DNA from: AP-15 sp963712825
Lineage (GTDB): Bacteria > Pseudomonadota > Alphaproteobacteria > ATCC43930 > CGMCC-115725
Length of the DNA stretch: 64,000 bases
NCBI GenBank assembly: GCA_963712825.1
Contig: CAVQJP010000005.1
Span: 1-64,000 of the forward strand
Reading direction: 5' to 3'
Under the pieces are notes generated by a model, which did no database searches, was not told where the DNA came from, and saw nothing but the letters and a program-made list of their open reading frames with translations. Both the position numbers and the translations under genes were made by a program. Below are positions 1-8,665 of the stretch, in pieces. Position 1 is the stretch's first letter, and each line of letters opens with the position of its first letter.

Positions 1-554
1 GCCGATGGGGATCACCATCCCCGGCCGGGCGCGCGAAGCTGCGCCACCAGCGCCGGTGGCACCTCGGGCGCTGCGGCGGTGACGATGATGGCGTCGAACG
101 GTGCGTGCTCGGGCCAGCCCTGGGCGCCGTCGCCGAGCCGCACCGCGACATTCGTGAAGCCCTGGGCGGCCAGCACGGCCCGCGCCCGGTCGGCGAGTTC
201 AGGGATCACCTCGATCGAGAACACAAGCCGCACCAGGGCGGCCAGCACGGCGGCCTGATAGCCGGACCCGGCGCCGACCTCCAGCACCACGTGATCGGGC
301 TTCAGGTCCAGCAGATCGGTCATCAGCGCCACGATGAAGGGCTGCGAGATTGTCTGGCCGTGGCCGATCACCAGCGGCCGGTTCTCGTAAGCGAATTCCG
401 CGGCTTCCGGCACGAACGCCTCTCGCCGGACGGTCCGCATGGCGTCCAGCACGCGCGAACTGAGCGCGGTGCGTCCGGTCCAGTCCGCCGTGTCGCGCGT
501 GTCGTTCTCGATCGCCGCGATCATGCTGTCATGCTGATTGTCGTGCTGCTCCAT
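1..554 (-). CDS. pcm: Protein-L-isoaspartate O-methyltransferase (partial, apparent frameshift)
   Basis: SAM-dependent methyltransferase that repairs isoaspartyl residues in damaged proteins. The visible part has the family signature around GHGQTISQPFIVALMTDLL, followed by SAM motif I (EVGAGSGYQ) and a motif ending DAIIVTAAAPEVP. The ATG at 554 is preceded by AGAGGGATC at a good distance, so it is chosen over the much longer upstream reading frame. Near positions 20-40 the frame runs into a stop (reading PGRGW), while another frame gives the expected continuation MVIPIG. So there is a 1-2 base indel just before the window edge, either a real lesion or a sequencing error. The C-terminus lies outside the window. 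It is divergent from the acyl-CoA dehydrogenase-like gene at 696. Confidence 0.85.
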
Positions 555-695
555 CTGATCCCTCTGGCTGATCCATCTGGGCATCTCCGGTCGGCTGCGC
601 AGCCCATACGTTGGCGGCGCCTGGTAGCGCCGCGGCTTTCCGGCTCTGCCGCCGCCCGTGTAGCGTCCGGCCGCGACCGAGGTAAGGAACATGCG

Positions 696-1880
696 ATGGA
701 CGTGCATCCGATGGACGTGCAGGCGCCCGATCCCGGCGCGGCGGCAACCGGCCACATCGAGCGTGCCCGCGGCCTGATCCCGATGCTGGAAGCCGCCGGC
801 CCGCGCATCGATGCCGGCCGCGAACTGCCGCCCGACGTGCTCGACGCCATGCACGCCAACCGGATGTTCCGCCTGCTGCTGCCGCGCTCGGTCGGCGGGG
901 AAGAACTCGATCCCGCCACCTACATCCAGGTGGTCGAGGCGATCGCCATGGGCGACGGCAGCACGGCGTGGTGCATGAACCAGGGTTCCGGCTGCTCGAT
1001 GACCGCGGCTTATCTGGCGCCCGACATCGCCCGGCGATTGTTCGGCGGCCCGCGGGACGTGCTCGCCTGGGGCCAGGGCAAGGCACGGGCGGTGAAGGAG
1101 CCCGGTGGTTGGCGTGTGACGGGACACTGGCTGTTCGCCAGCGGCAGCCTGGCACGCGAGTCTGCTCGGCGGCCATTGCCCGACCTTCGAGGCCGACGGC
1201 ACGCCGCGCCTGACGACGGACGGAAAGCCGTTCGAGCGCACCATGCTGTTCCCGCGGGAAGCAGCGCAGATCGACGACGTGTGGCAGGTGCTGGGACTGC
1301 GCGGCACCGGGAGCGACAGTTATTCGGTGACCGACATGTTTATCGCCGACGCCTATTCCGTGACGCGCGATCGGGAGGAGGAACGCCAGGAAGACGGCGT
1401 GTTATACCGGTTCACGACCAGCAACATGTACGCCTCCGGGTTTGGCGCCGTGGGCCTCGGCATCGCCCGGGCAATGCTGGACGGGTTCACTGCACTGGCG
1501 GCGGTGAAAACCGCCGCGCTGTCGCCGGCGCCGATGCGCGACAGCGCGGTGGTGCAGTCATTGATCGCGGTGTCGGACGCGCAGCTGCGGTCGGCGGGGG
1601 CCTGGCTGATCCAGGTGCTGACTGAGGTGCGGGAGTCCGTTGCCCGATCCGGACGGATGACGCTGCAGGAGAAGCTGGATATCCGTCAGGCCTCGACTTT
1701 CGCGATCCATCAGGCGCGCGAGGTGGTGAACGCGGTTGGGACGAGGCGGGGGCGACGGCGATTTTCGACACGCAGCCGTTCGAGCGGCGATTCCGCGACA
1801 TGTACACGGTGTCCCAGCAGGTGCAGGGGCGGCACAGCCATTTCGAGACGATCGGCCAGCAGCGGCTGGGGAGGCAGCCA
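696..1880 (+). pseudogene. Acyl-CoA dehydrogenase / HsaA-like flavin monooxygenase, two frameshifts
   Basis: A flavoprotein of the acyl-CoA dehydrogenase fold, closest in feel to pigment-hydroxylase or HsaA-type monooxygenases (about 390 residues). The ATG at 696 follows GGTAAGGA. The N-terminal part (IDAGRELPPDVLDAMHANRM, then GDGSTAWCMN and VTGHWLFASGS) runs to about 1160. The frame then shifts and continues with LGGHCPTFEADGTPRLTT, WQVLGLRGTGSDSY and IHQAREVVNAV to about 1735. A second shift restores the first frame for a tail reading MYTVSQQVQGRHSHFETIGQ. All three pieces are collinear with one full-length protein, so the gene is either freshly dead or affected by assembly indels. No substrate can be assigned. 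Confidence 0.75.
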
Positions 1881-1984
1881 ATTTCGGTGGTCGTGACCGC
1901 GGCGGCGGCCATGTCGGTCTGCGTTGGGGGAAGCCACCCATGCACCCCAGGCGATCCGCAAAATCGCGCCGACGGTGCGTTTCA

Positions 1985-2243
1985 TGGTGCTTCGTTATTG
2001 TCGCGCTGCCGGTCGGAAAAATCAAGCCGTTGGCGCTCAATGCCCGTTTGCGGAGTGCGGCGGCGATGTTGCGAAAGCCGCGTTGCTCGGCCCACTGGAT
2101 CACGCCCCGCACGGTGCGTTCAGTCTGCTCCTGCCGCAGGGCCTGGATCGCCGAGCGCCTCCAAAGCCCTGCCGGTCGGCCCATTTAATCACGTCGGTAA
2201 TTTCCTCGCGCGCCTTCGCTTCGGGTAATTTGTGCCGTGGCAT
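1985..2243 (-). pseudogene. Small unknown protein with two copies of a VI[KQ]WA-type motif, frameshifted
   Basis: The ATG at 2243 opens MPRHKLPEAKAREEITDVIK, followed by WADRQGF. After one frame change near 2160 the reading continues RRSAIQALRQEQTERTVRGV, then IQWAEQRGFRNIAAALRKRA. The two halves resemble each other (REEITDVIKWADRQGF and ERTVRGVIQWAEQRGF), so this looks like one short protein built from two related helical units. I do not recognise the family. The stop in the second frame lies far downstream, so the true C-terminus is unclear and 1985 is only an approximate limit. It sits at the edge of the recombinase scar and may be part of mobile-element debris. Confidence 0.3.
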
Positions 2244-2387
2244 TTGAGGACGCTTTCTAGAATTGCATTCTCGTTTGTTAAGTCTGGTGTGGACAACGCC
2301 CATATTGCGGCTAATAATTCTCGCTAACATCTTGGATCTTTACGAACGGCGGCATGTTTTGTTGTTGTGCTAAGGGTCGAGGTTGAA

Positions 2388-2693
2388 TTACGGAAAGTTG
2401 CCGGCCCTCTGGTGGCTAAACACTCGCATTACCGCGCCGTTCGCCACTGGCTCAGCTGTGCGGTGATAGAGGTCTTTCACAGTGATACTAGTCAGCCGGG
2501 TTAGCTCCGCCTTCCAAGCCCGCGCATTGCAGATCAACTCGGCGTCGGCCTCGTCCACGTCGAAAAACTCGACGGCAAGATCGAGATCGGAGGTAGGCTT
2601 GACCGCGCGCGGAGCTGCCGAAGACATATAGCGCCCGATGGTCGGTTTGCTGGCCGCCTATCCGGCGAGTGCCGCCCGTAAGATTTCCCGCAT
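2388..2693 (-). pseudogene. MNT-type nucleotidyltransferase remnant
   Basis: Pieces of a small nucleotidyltransferase, a family that includes the minimal nucleotidyltransferases (MNT) of HEPN/MNT toxin-antitoxin modules. The ATG at 2693 gives MREILRAALAG and then a stop. In another frame comes ALYVFGSSARGQAYLR, the helix-turn GS motif. In a third frame comes SDLDLAVEFFDVDEADAEL, carrying the two metal-binding aspartates. The order matches an intact protein, so two indels have broken it. The tail ends HRTAEPVANGAVM. No HEPN partner is recognisable next to it. Confidence 0.6.
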
Positions 2694-2717
2694 GTTCAGA
2701 CTCGAATTGGAAATGCG

Positions 2718-3051
2718 CTACACTGGGATGAAGTCCAAGACTTTCAGGGTACTGCCCGCGCCCGTCATCGATGAAACGCGGATCGAGACAACTTTCGGTT
2801 GCCCGTGATCGTTGATCCAGTCGAGCTTCACCTGATGGGCCGCTGTCGCCAGCCGGTCGATCCGCGTGACCGTCACCACGTTGCCGGGGCCGATGGCTTT
2901 CAGGAGCCGCAGCAATTCGCGCCGGTCGGCCCCGCCGTACACCTTCTCCCGGGAAGTTGCGCATCCCGCCGCTCGGAGCTGGTCGAGCTGCGCCCCAGCG
3001 TTGGCCGTGCTGAAACGCGGGCATAGCCGAGGGGCCGTTTTTGCGGGTCAT
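2718..3051 (-). pseudogene. Serine recombinase (resolvase/invertase) N-terminal fragment, frameshifted
   Basis: The catalytic domain start is visible in two frames. GYARVS (nucleophile serine motif) is read from the upstream frame. After a one-base deletion, STANAGAQLDQLRAAGC and EKVYGGADRRELLRLLKAIG follow, and then VVTVTRIDRLA. After TRIDRLA the sequence no longer follows the family and ends LDFIPV, with no HTH domain. It is a dead, truncated relative of the intact recombinase immediately upstream on the same strand (3058-3705), so the locus has received at least two resolvase genes. Confidence 0.65.
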
Positions 3052-3057
3052 TTTCGG

Positions 3058-3705
3058 TCATATCTTACGGAAAGTGTAACCCCTTGATCGGGCGGGGGCA
3101 AGCGGAATTTCCGAAAGTCTTGAGACCCCAATCCACTGTCGCTTGTCTGGTCCGAGGCAGACGACCGGGGATTTTCGTCGGCCCTTGCCCATGACATTGT
3201 AGCTGCGGGCAACGCTGCGCTGCGTCTCGCCGGCATCGAGGCGCTTGCGGGCCTCTTTCTGCTGGTGCGGCGTGAGGATCGGCTTGCGGCCGAATTTGAC
3301 GCCCTTCTCCTTGGCGTCGGCCCGGCCGCGCGCGGTGCGCTCCAGAATGCGGCGGCGTTCGAGCTTCGCCGCAACGCCAAGGATGGCGAAGATGATCTCG
3401 GCGAAGTCGGATGTCGTATCGAGGAACGGCTCGGCCAGTGATCGGATACCGGCCCCGGCGCGCTGCATGTCGCGGGCGATAACCAGAAGATCGGTCGTGT
3501 CGCGCGACAGCCGGTCAACGGCCGGGGTGATGACCACGTCGCCGGGGGCGAGGGCCTTCATCAGCTTTTGAAGCTGCGGCCGGTCGGCCGTGGTGCCGGT
3601 GATTTTCTCGCGGAACACCTTTTCGCATCCGGCCGCCTTCAGTTGGCGCACCTGTCCGGTTTCGTCTTGGGCGGCCGTCGAGACGCGGGCATAGCCGTAA
3701 ATCAT
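3058..3705 (-). CDS. Serine site-specific recombinase, resolvase/invertase family, with replaced C-terminus
   Basis: Catalyses DNA strand exchange through a phosphoserine link. The start MIYGYARVSTAAQ contains the nucleophile Ser9. The catalytic arginine region VDRLSRD and the E-helix (IIFAILGVAAKLERRRILE) follow, then an HTH region LTPHQQKEARKRLDAGETQR. The HTH is cut at SVARSYNV. From there the frame runs into a 75-bp repeat that supplies a foreign tail (KSPVVCLGPDKRQWIGVSRL). The recognition helix is therefore probably missing, and DNA-site binding may be altered or lost. Length is 215 residues, close to normal for the family. No transposase accompanies it. Confidence 0.85.
   Translation of the reverse strand: MIYGYARVSTAAQDETGQVRQLKAAGCEKVFREKITGTTADRPQLQKLMKALAPGDVVITPAVDRLSRDTTDLLVIARDMQRAGAGIRSLAEPFLDTTSDFAEIIFAILGVAAKLERRRILERTARGRADAKEKGVKFGRKPILTPHQQKEARKRLDAGETQRSVARSYNVMGKGRRKSPVVCLGPDKRQWIGVSRLSEIPLAPARSRGYTFRKI
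3118..3193. repeat. 75-bp direct repeat, copy A (inside the 3' end of the recombinase gene)
   Basis: Begins TCTTGAGACCCCAATCCA and contains TGGTCCGAGGCAGACGA. It matches the copy at 3779-3853 with roughly 90 % identity and a few substitutions and single-base gaps. The two copies lie in the same orientation on either side of the recombinase gene. This copy encodes the atypical C-terminus of that protein. Confidence 0.85.
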
Positions 3706-3778
3706 GGCCGCGATTGTGCATCAGAAATCTGCATCGGAAAAGCCCAATTCGATCAAGGCCGTCCCAACGATGCAAAAA

Positions 3779-3853
3779 TCTTGAGACCCCAATCCAATGT
3801 AGCTTATCTGGTCCGAGGCAGACGATCGGGCTTTTCGTCGCCCTTGCCCCTAA
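3779..3853. repeat. 75-bp direct repeat, copy B (upstream of the recombinase gene)
   Basis: Begins TCTTGAGACCCCAATCCA and contains TGGTCCGAGGCAGACGA, like copy A. On the minus strand both copies translate to KSP[IV]VCLGPDK..WIGVSR, suggesting each derives from the same coding end or the same site. Possible readings are a res/att-type site pair, or a duplication left by element excision. Confidence 0.85.
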
Positions 3854-4049
3854 CCCGTCATTCGTTGGGCGCTTCGCTTGGGGTCGAAGTGCGGATCGCT
3901 GACCCACGGCACATCGATCGTCGTGAATAACGTCTAGTCTGCTCGCTTCTCGGATCTTCCATACGTCATAGACATGATGGAATCAATCAGCCAAATTCGG
4001 ATCGAAGCGCCCAGCGGGCGGTGCGCAAGTCATTCCTGGGGTAACCAAG

Positions 4050-5165
4050 ATGCAACTCGGTGATCGCGAGGAATTATCCGCTCAAATACGAGATTACGAC
4101 ACCTGCTTTGCCGAGTTCTTGAAACCTTCGGGCAACGGTCAAAAAATCTTGCAGGCAATTCTGCTGCGCGAGGCGTTCAGCCTTTTTGCGCAGAGAGGTG
4201 TAGCAATAAAGCAAAGCGCTCCAACAGTGATACTGGACGTGAGTTGTGGTCCTGGCGATTACAGTGTGGCGTGGACGTCGCAAATCGCGAGGTTCTTACC
4301 GCAGGGTATAGCATTTTATTGTACGGATTATCGCGATGGCATTTCCAGAGAAACGGGCGAAACCTATGCGATGACAACCGCAAAGAAAATGCAAGCGGCG
4401 GCAGAAAATGGAAAACTGAAATTGGCAGAGGCTCCCGTTGCGACCGATGCCAATTTGTTTTCCGGCGACGATAAGCTTATGCCGCTAGACAAAACAGCCG
4501 ACATCGTCCATTGGTCGCACAGCGGATACCATGTGCGCGACGCACTCGGTGCCGCCAGGAATGATCCTCGGGCGATCGAAGCGGGTTTGCATGCGGCCGC
4601 CGATAAAATGTGGGCAGCGCTTGACAAAATGGGTTTGATGGTTTCGGTCCACGAAACGCGAGACATCTCCGACGGCGTTTCGTCGCAAATAGGTCCTGTT
4701 TCTCGGAAATATTGCGGAAGGTTGGACGATGTGCCGGAGCGGATCGCTGCGCGCATCGAGCAATTGGGCGGATATCTCGCCGCAGTGAATTTTGCCAGCC
4801 CGATCAAATTTCTGGGGTTGGACGATGCGGGCTGGGAACGGTTGAAACAGCGTACGCAATGGGATCGGCTCAATGCGTCCGAAGCCCGCGCTTTGCGGCT
4901 GTTGAATTTCATTGCTTTTGATTTCTCCGATCCTGCCAAGGCGGCGCTCGAAATCCTTGCCGAGGATGGTCGGCTAGCGGCCTATGTCGATGAGTACAAA
5001 TCCATTGTCGCGACGAATGGCGGTTTCATCGTGGTAAAGTGTGCCTTTCAAATGATCAGTAAATCGCAACAAGTGGCGACAAAGGTGGACGATATCGCAT
5101 TTCAACTGACTGAAAAGATGGGCGATTTTTCTGAGGAGATGGCCGCCGAGATGCGAAGATCATGA
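4050..5165 (+). CDS. SAM-dependent methyltransferase of unknown substrate
   Basis: A 371-residue protein with a class I methyltransferase core. Motif I is at about residues 61-70 (VILDVSCGPGDYS), an acidic ribose-binding position follows in FYCTDYRDG, and a post-motif segment reads ADIVHWSHSGYHVRDAL. The overall layout (long C-terminal half, small-molecule style) recalls histamine N-methyltransferase-like proteins, but I cannot name the acceptor. Codon use is clearly richer in A and T than in the surrounding catabolic genes. Together with the adjoining recombinases this suggests horizontal acquisition. It stands alone, with no co-directional partner. Confidence 0.6.
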   Translation: MQLGDREELSAQIRDYDTCFAEFLKPSGNGQKILQAILLREAFSLFAQRGVAIKQSAPTVILDVSCGPGDYSVAWTSQIARFLPQGIAFYCTDYRDGISRETGETYAMTTAKKMQAAAENGKLKLAEAPVATDANLFSGDDKLMPLDKTADIVHWSHSGYHVRDALGAARNDPRAIEAGLHAAADKMWAALDKMGLMVSVHETRDISDGVSSQIGPVSRKYCGRLDDVPERIAARIEQLGGYLAAVNFASPIKFLGLDDAGWERLKQRTQWDRLNASEARALRLLNFIAFDFSDPAKAALEILAEDGRLAAYVDEYKSIVATNGGFIVVKCAFQMISKSQQVATKVDDIAFQLTEKMGDFSEEMAAEMRRS

Positions 5166-5915
5166 CATGGGGGTGTATCAAGCGACTGGCGAAAAGGTCA
5201 GGTATCTGCACGCGCCAGACGCAATGAGGGGTCGAGGGTTCGACCGCCAGCGGACCGCGTCGCGCTTACGGGTCAGCCTCCTTGCGACAACTGTAGTTGC
5301 CAGTGAATAGACGGGCAAAGAATGGTTGTTATCCCATCCCCGGGGAATTTAATACCCCTGGAAGTGCCCAATTTACCGACGGTATAAATGAACACATTAA
5401 ATATAAAAATGCAGCTCTAACTACATTAACTAGAATACTCCCTCCCGTTGGTCGATGTTTGTCCAATACAATTTGCTATATCCTGAAATGTCTTCAGGCG
5501 CCCGCTCTACGAGAGGTTGTCGAGAGAACTGTAGCCGACATGTGGCAACCCCCGTCGAAAATCTCCTGCCCGTACAGCCCCGCCAAACTCGCGCGCCTCA
5601 CAAACGACGACTTTTTGTGCTAGGCTGGCATCTTACTCGGACCGGAGAGATGCGCCCTTCTTATCACTTTGAGGATCCAGTCACCTGGCGGGGATTCGCG
5701 ATGATTTCCCGGTTAGTGCGTTACGATGTTCTCCGTAAGTTATTGATCCAAATCCGATTTTCTGCCGTCCGAGCAAAAATCGAAAGCAGTTCCCGGCTTT
5801 TTCCCGGTTCAACGGGAATATTCACGGCGCGCGGCTCCCGACCTGTCGGAAGCCCACCCACCCCTCCGTGGCATTCAAACCCGGCGGTGCCGGCGGCGCG
5901 GGAAGTCGATAAAGC
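5166..5915. other. AT-richer intergenic stretch with a TTCCCGG-type repeat cluster
   Basis: About 750 bp without a convincing gene. Short frames such as the one at 5650 (ATG after GGAGAG) have no recognisable product. The region holds TTCCCGGTTA at 5706-5715, TTCCCGG at 5790, and a perfect stem TTCCCG-N6-CGGGAA at 5801-5818. The same arrangement recurs at 48108-48270. It marks the right border of the recombinase/methyltransferase accessory segment. Confidence 0.5.
5801..5818. repeat. TTCCCG-N6-CGGGAA hairpin, copy 1
   Basis: Perfect 6-bp stem with a 6-base loop. It is preceded 11 bases upstream by another TTCCCGG (5790) and further upstream by TTCCCGGTTA (5706). It shares the 11-base offset, stem and loop size with the copy at 48253-48270. 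It lies downstream of the converging coxL gene, so a terminator role is possible, but there is no T-tract. Confidence 0.55.
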
Positions 5916-8192
5916 TCACCCCCCGTCCGGGTGGATCAGCTGCCAGACCCGCATCGGCGACAGCGGCAGCGCGCGCGGCTCGGCGTCGAATGAGGCGAGG
6001 GCTGCGGCGACGGCGTTGGCGATGACCCCGCCGACCGGGACGATCCCGCCTTCGCCGGCACCCTTGGCGCCGAGCGGGTTGATCGGCGAGGGGTATTCCT
6101 CCAGCGGCACGGCGCGGATTTGCGGAAAGTCGCTCGCGGTCGGCAGCAGGTAGTCGGCCAAGGTTCCGGTCAGGAGCTGGCCCTCGCCGTCATAGACGAG
6201 GTGCTCGAGGAGCGCCCCGCCCAGCCCCTGCACGATGGCGCCGATCATCTGGCCCTTGAGCAGCAACGGGTTGATGATGCGCCCGACATCCTCGACCGCG
6301 ACATAATCGACAAGCGCCACATGGCCGGTCCGCTCGTCGACCGCGACGTGTGCCGCATGCGCGCCATAGCTGTAAGTGTGCTTGGCGTTGGCGAAGCTTT
6401 CCTCGACGCTGAGGCCCGCCAGCGCGCCCCAGGCCAGCGCTCGGCCATTGTCGGCGACAGCCGCGCCGTCAGTGAGCGTCACCGCTTCGGCCGCAGCGCC
6501 GAGGCGCGCCGCCGCCGCCTCGAGGATTGCGCGCTTGAGGCTTTCCGCCGCCAGCAGGATCGCCGACCCCGCCATCACCACCGCGCGCGAATGAAACGAG
6601 CCGAACCCTTCGCGCACAATCGTCGTCGAGCCGTGGCGGACATCGCTGATCCGGTCGATCGGCACCTCAAGCGCGTCGGCGGCGATCTGCGCGTAGACGG
6701 TTTCGACACCCTGCCCGACCGCCGACGCGCCGATCGCGACCGCGACCCGACCGTCCGCCGCCAATGTCAGCCGCGCATTCTCGCGCGGGCCGGCCGCACC
6801 CCCCTCGACAAAGCAGCCGACCGCGACGCCGTGCCAGCGGCCGTCGACCTTTTGGCCCTGCACCTTCTGCTTTTCGTCCCAGCGGAACTCGTCGAGGCAG
6901 CGGTCGAGGGTCACGCGGTAGTCGCCGCTGTCGTACTCGTCCTTGTTTTCGTATGGGGTCAGGGTGGCGATCCGATAGGGCATCGCGGCCGGCGGGACCA
7001 GGTTGCGGCGGCGCATTTCGACCGGGTCGATGCCGAGCTCGCGCGCGGCGATGTCGATCAGCCGCTCGCGGAAGAAATCGCCTTCGAACCGGCCCGGCCC
7101 GCGATAAGTGCCGACCGGGGTCTTGTTGGTCATCAGCAGGGTGGCGTCGATGTCGACATCGGCGATGTCGTAGGGTCCCGACAGGAACTGCGCGGTGTTG
7201 CGCGCGCCGACCATGCCGTTGGTGCGCAGATAGGCGCCCATATCCGCCCAGACATGGCCGCGCAAGGCGAGGATCGTGCCGTCGCGGCGGCAGGCGATCT
7301 CGATCTCGCAATCGGCTTCCCGAGCGTGGTTGGCCGCCATCAAATGCTCGCGCCGGTCCTCGACCCATTTGACCGGGCGGCCGGTCAGCCGTGCGGCAAA
7401 CGGGACCAGAAAATCCTCGGGGTAGAACTCGCCGCGCTGGCCAAAGCCGCCGCCGACATCGTTCTCGACCATGTCGATCCGGTCTTCGTCGAGACCGAGC
7501 TGCGCCGCCAGGATGCGGCGGTTGAAAAACGCGACCTTCGCAGCACCCCAAACCGTCAGCCGCCCGGCCGCAGCGTCCCACTCGGCCATGACGCCGCGCG
7601 GCTCCAGGGTCAGCGCCATGTGGCGCTGCACCGAGAAGCATTCGCGGCGGGTGTACTCGGCCTTGGCAAAACCCGCGGCCGCGTCGCCGCGGATCGCGCT
7701 GTAGCGGATCGCGCGATTGCCGCCGCTGCCGTCGAACAGCAGGGTCTCGCTGCTTGCCGCGATGTGCCGGTCGGCCACCGCCGGCAACAGCTCGATCTCG
7801 ACAGCGATCAGGTCGAGCGCGTCCTCGGCAACCGCCGGGCTGTCGGCCAATACGACCGCGATCGGCTCGCCGACGTAGCGGACCTTGCCGTCGGCGACGA
7901 CCGGCTGGTGAAACGGCTCGAGCTCGGGCAGCGGCTGCAGGCGGATCGGGATCCGCGGCACCTGCCCGCCCATGTCGGCGGCGGTGATCACCCGATGCAC
8001 GCCCGGCAATGCCAGCGCGGCGGTCGGGTCGATCGCGCCGAGACGGCCATGCGCCACCGAGCTGCGCAGCACCGCCGCGTGCAGCAATCCGGGGCGCGAC
8101 AGGTCGTCGAGGTAAATCCCCTTGCCGCGCAGAAAGCGCAGATCCTCGACGCGCTCGATCGGGGCGCCGATATAGCGGTTGGCGATCGTCAT
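5916..8192 (-). CDS. Molybdenum hydroxylase large subunit, CoxL/xanthine dehydrogenase family
   Basis: The 758-residue molybdopterin cytosine dinucleotide-binding subunit of a three-part aerobic hydroxylase. The N-terminal MTIANRYIGAPIERVEDLRF is typical of the CoxL group. Cofactor motifs VGGGFGQRGEFYPED, a TYRGPGRFE segment and GAKGAGEGG (catalytic glutamate) are present. The AYxCSFR loop that defines genuine form I CO dehydrogenase is absent and replaced by TYRGPGRFE. The substrate is therefore probably an aldehyde, purine or N-heteroaromatic rather than CO. ATG at 8192 overlaps the small-subunit stop by four bases (ATGA), showing translational coupling in a coxMSL-type operon. Confidence 0.88.
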   Translation of the reverse strand: MTIANRYIGAPIERVEDLRFLRGKGIYLDDLSRPGLLHAAVLRSSVAHGRLGAIDPTAALALPGVHRVITAADMGGQVPRIPIRLQPLPELEPFHQPVVADGKVRYVGEPIAVVLADSPAVAEDALDLIAVEIELLPAVADRHIAASSETLLFDGSGGNRAIRYSAIRGDAAAGFAKAEYTRRECFSVQRHMALTLEPRGVMAEWDAAAGRLTVWGAAKVAFFNRRILAAQLGLDEDRIDMVENDVGGGFGQRGEFYPEDFLVPFAARLTGRPVKWVEDRREHLMAANHAREADCEIEIACRRDGTILALRGHVWADMGAYLRTNGMVGARNTAQFLSGPYDIADVDIDATLLMTNKTPVGTYRGPGRFEGDFFRERLIDIAARELGIDPVEMRRRNLVPPAAMPYRIATLTPYENKDEYDSGDYRVTLDRCLDEFRWDEKQKVQGQKVDGRWHGVAVGCFVEGGAAGPRENARLTLAADGRVAVAIGASAVGQGVETVYAQIAADALEVPIDRISDVRHGSTTIVREGFGSFHSRAVVMAGSAILLAAESLKRAILEAAAARLGAAAEAVTLTDGAAVADNGRALAWGALAGLSVEESFANAKHTYSYGAHAAHVAVDERTGHVALVDYVAVEDVGRIINPLLLKGQMIGAIVQGLGGALLEHLVYDGEGQLLTGTLADYLLPTASDFPQIRAVPLEEYPSPINPLGAKGAGEGGIVPVGGVIANAVAAALASFDAEPRALPLSPMRVWQLIHPDGG

Positions 8193-8665
8193 CGGCGGTT
8201 CCGGTAAGCGGCGCGCGCTTCGAGCACCGCGGCGACGATCGGGATGTAGCCGGTGCAGCGGCAGAGATTGCCCGACAACACCTCGCGGATGCGGTTCTCG
8301 TCGCAGTCGGGCTCGGCGCTCAACAGCGCGTGCGCGGTGGTGATCATTCCCGGCGTGCAGAACCCGCATTGCAGCGCGTGATGCTTGCGAAAGGCGGTCT
8401 GCAACGGCGACAGCGCCGCGTCGTCGCTGAGCCCCTCGACCGTGACGACCTCCGCGCCCTCCGCCTGCATCGCCAACATCAGACATGAGCGCACCGCGTC
8501 GCCGTCGACGATGACGGTGCAGGCGCCGCACACGCCATGCTCGCAGCCGAGATGGGTCCCGGTCAGCCCGAGCCGATGGCGCAGGCAGTCGGCGAGGCTG
8601 GTGCGCGGCTCGACCTCGACCTCGGCCGGCGTGCCGTTGACCTTGAAAGCTACGCGCATCGTCAC
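8189..8665 (-). CDS. Molybdenum hydroxylase 2Fe-2S small subunit (CoxS family)
   Basis: A 158-residue iron-sulfur subunit passing electrons from molybdenum to FAD. Plant-type 2Fe-2S ligands are in LGCEHGVCGACTVIVDG and the following VRSC. The second cluster is held by CGFCTPGMI and NLCRCTGY. The GTG at 8665 overlaps the medium-subunit stop as GTGA, so I take it as the start; an ATG two codons later (8659) is also possible. Length is standard. It is the middle gene of the operon. Confidence 0.9.
   Translation of the reverse strand: MTMRVAFKVNGTPAEVEVEPRTSLADCLRHRLGLTGTHLGCEHGVCGACTVIVDGDAVRSCLMLAMQAEGAEVVTVEGLSDDAALSPLQTAFRKHHALQCGFCTPGMITTAHALLSAEPDCDENRIREVLSGNLCRCTGYIPIVAAVLEARAAYRNRR

Noticed and set aside
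5455..6153. Plus-strand frame of 232 codons overlapping the coxL end
   Set aside because: It runs through the repeat cluster and antisense to coxL; composition is not protein-like.
6120..8207. Plus-strand frame of 695 codons opposite coxL
   Set aside because: Antisense shadow, Asp/Arg/Ala-rich without motifs.
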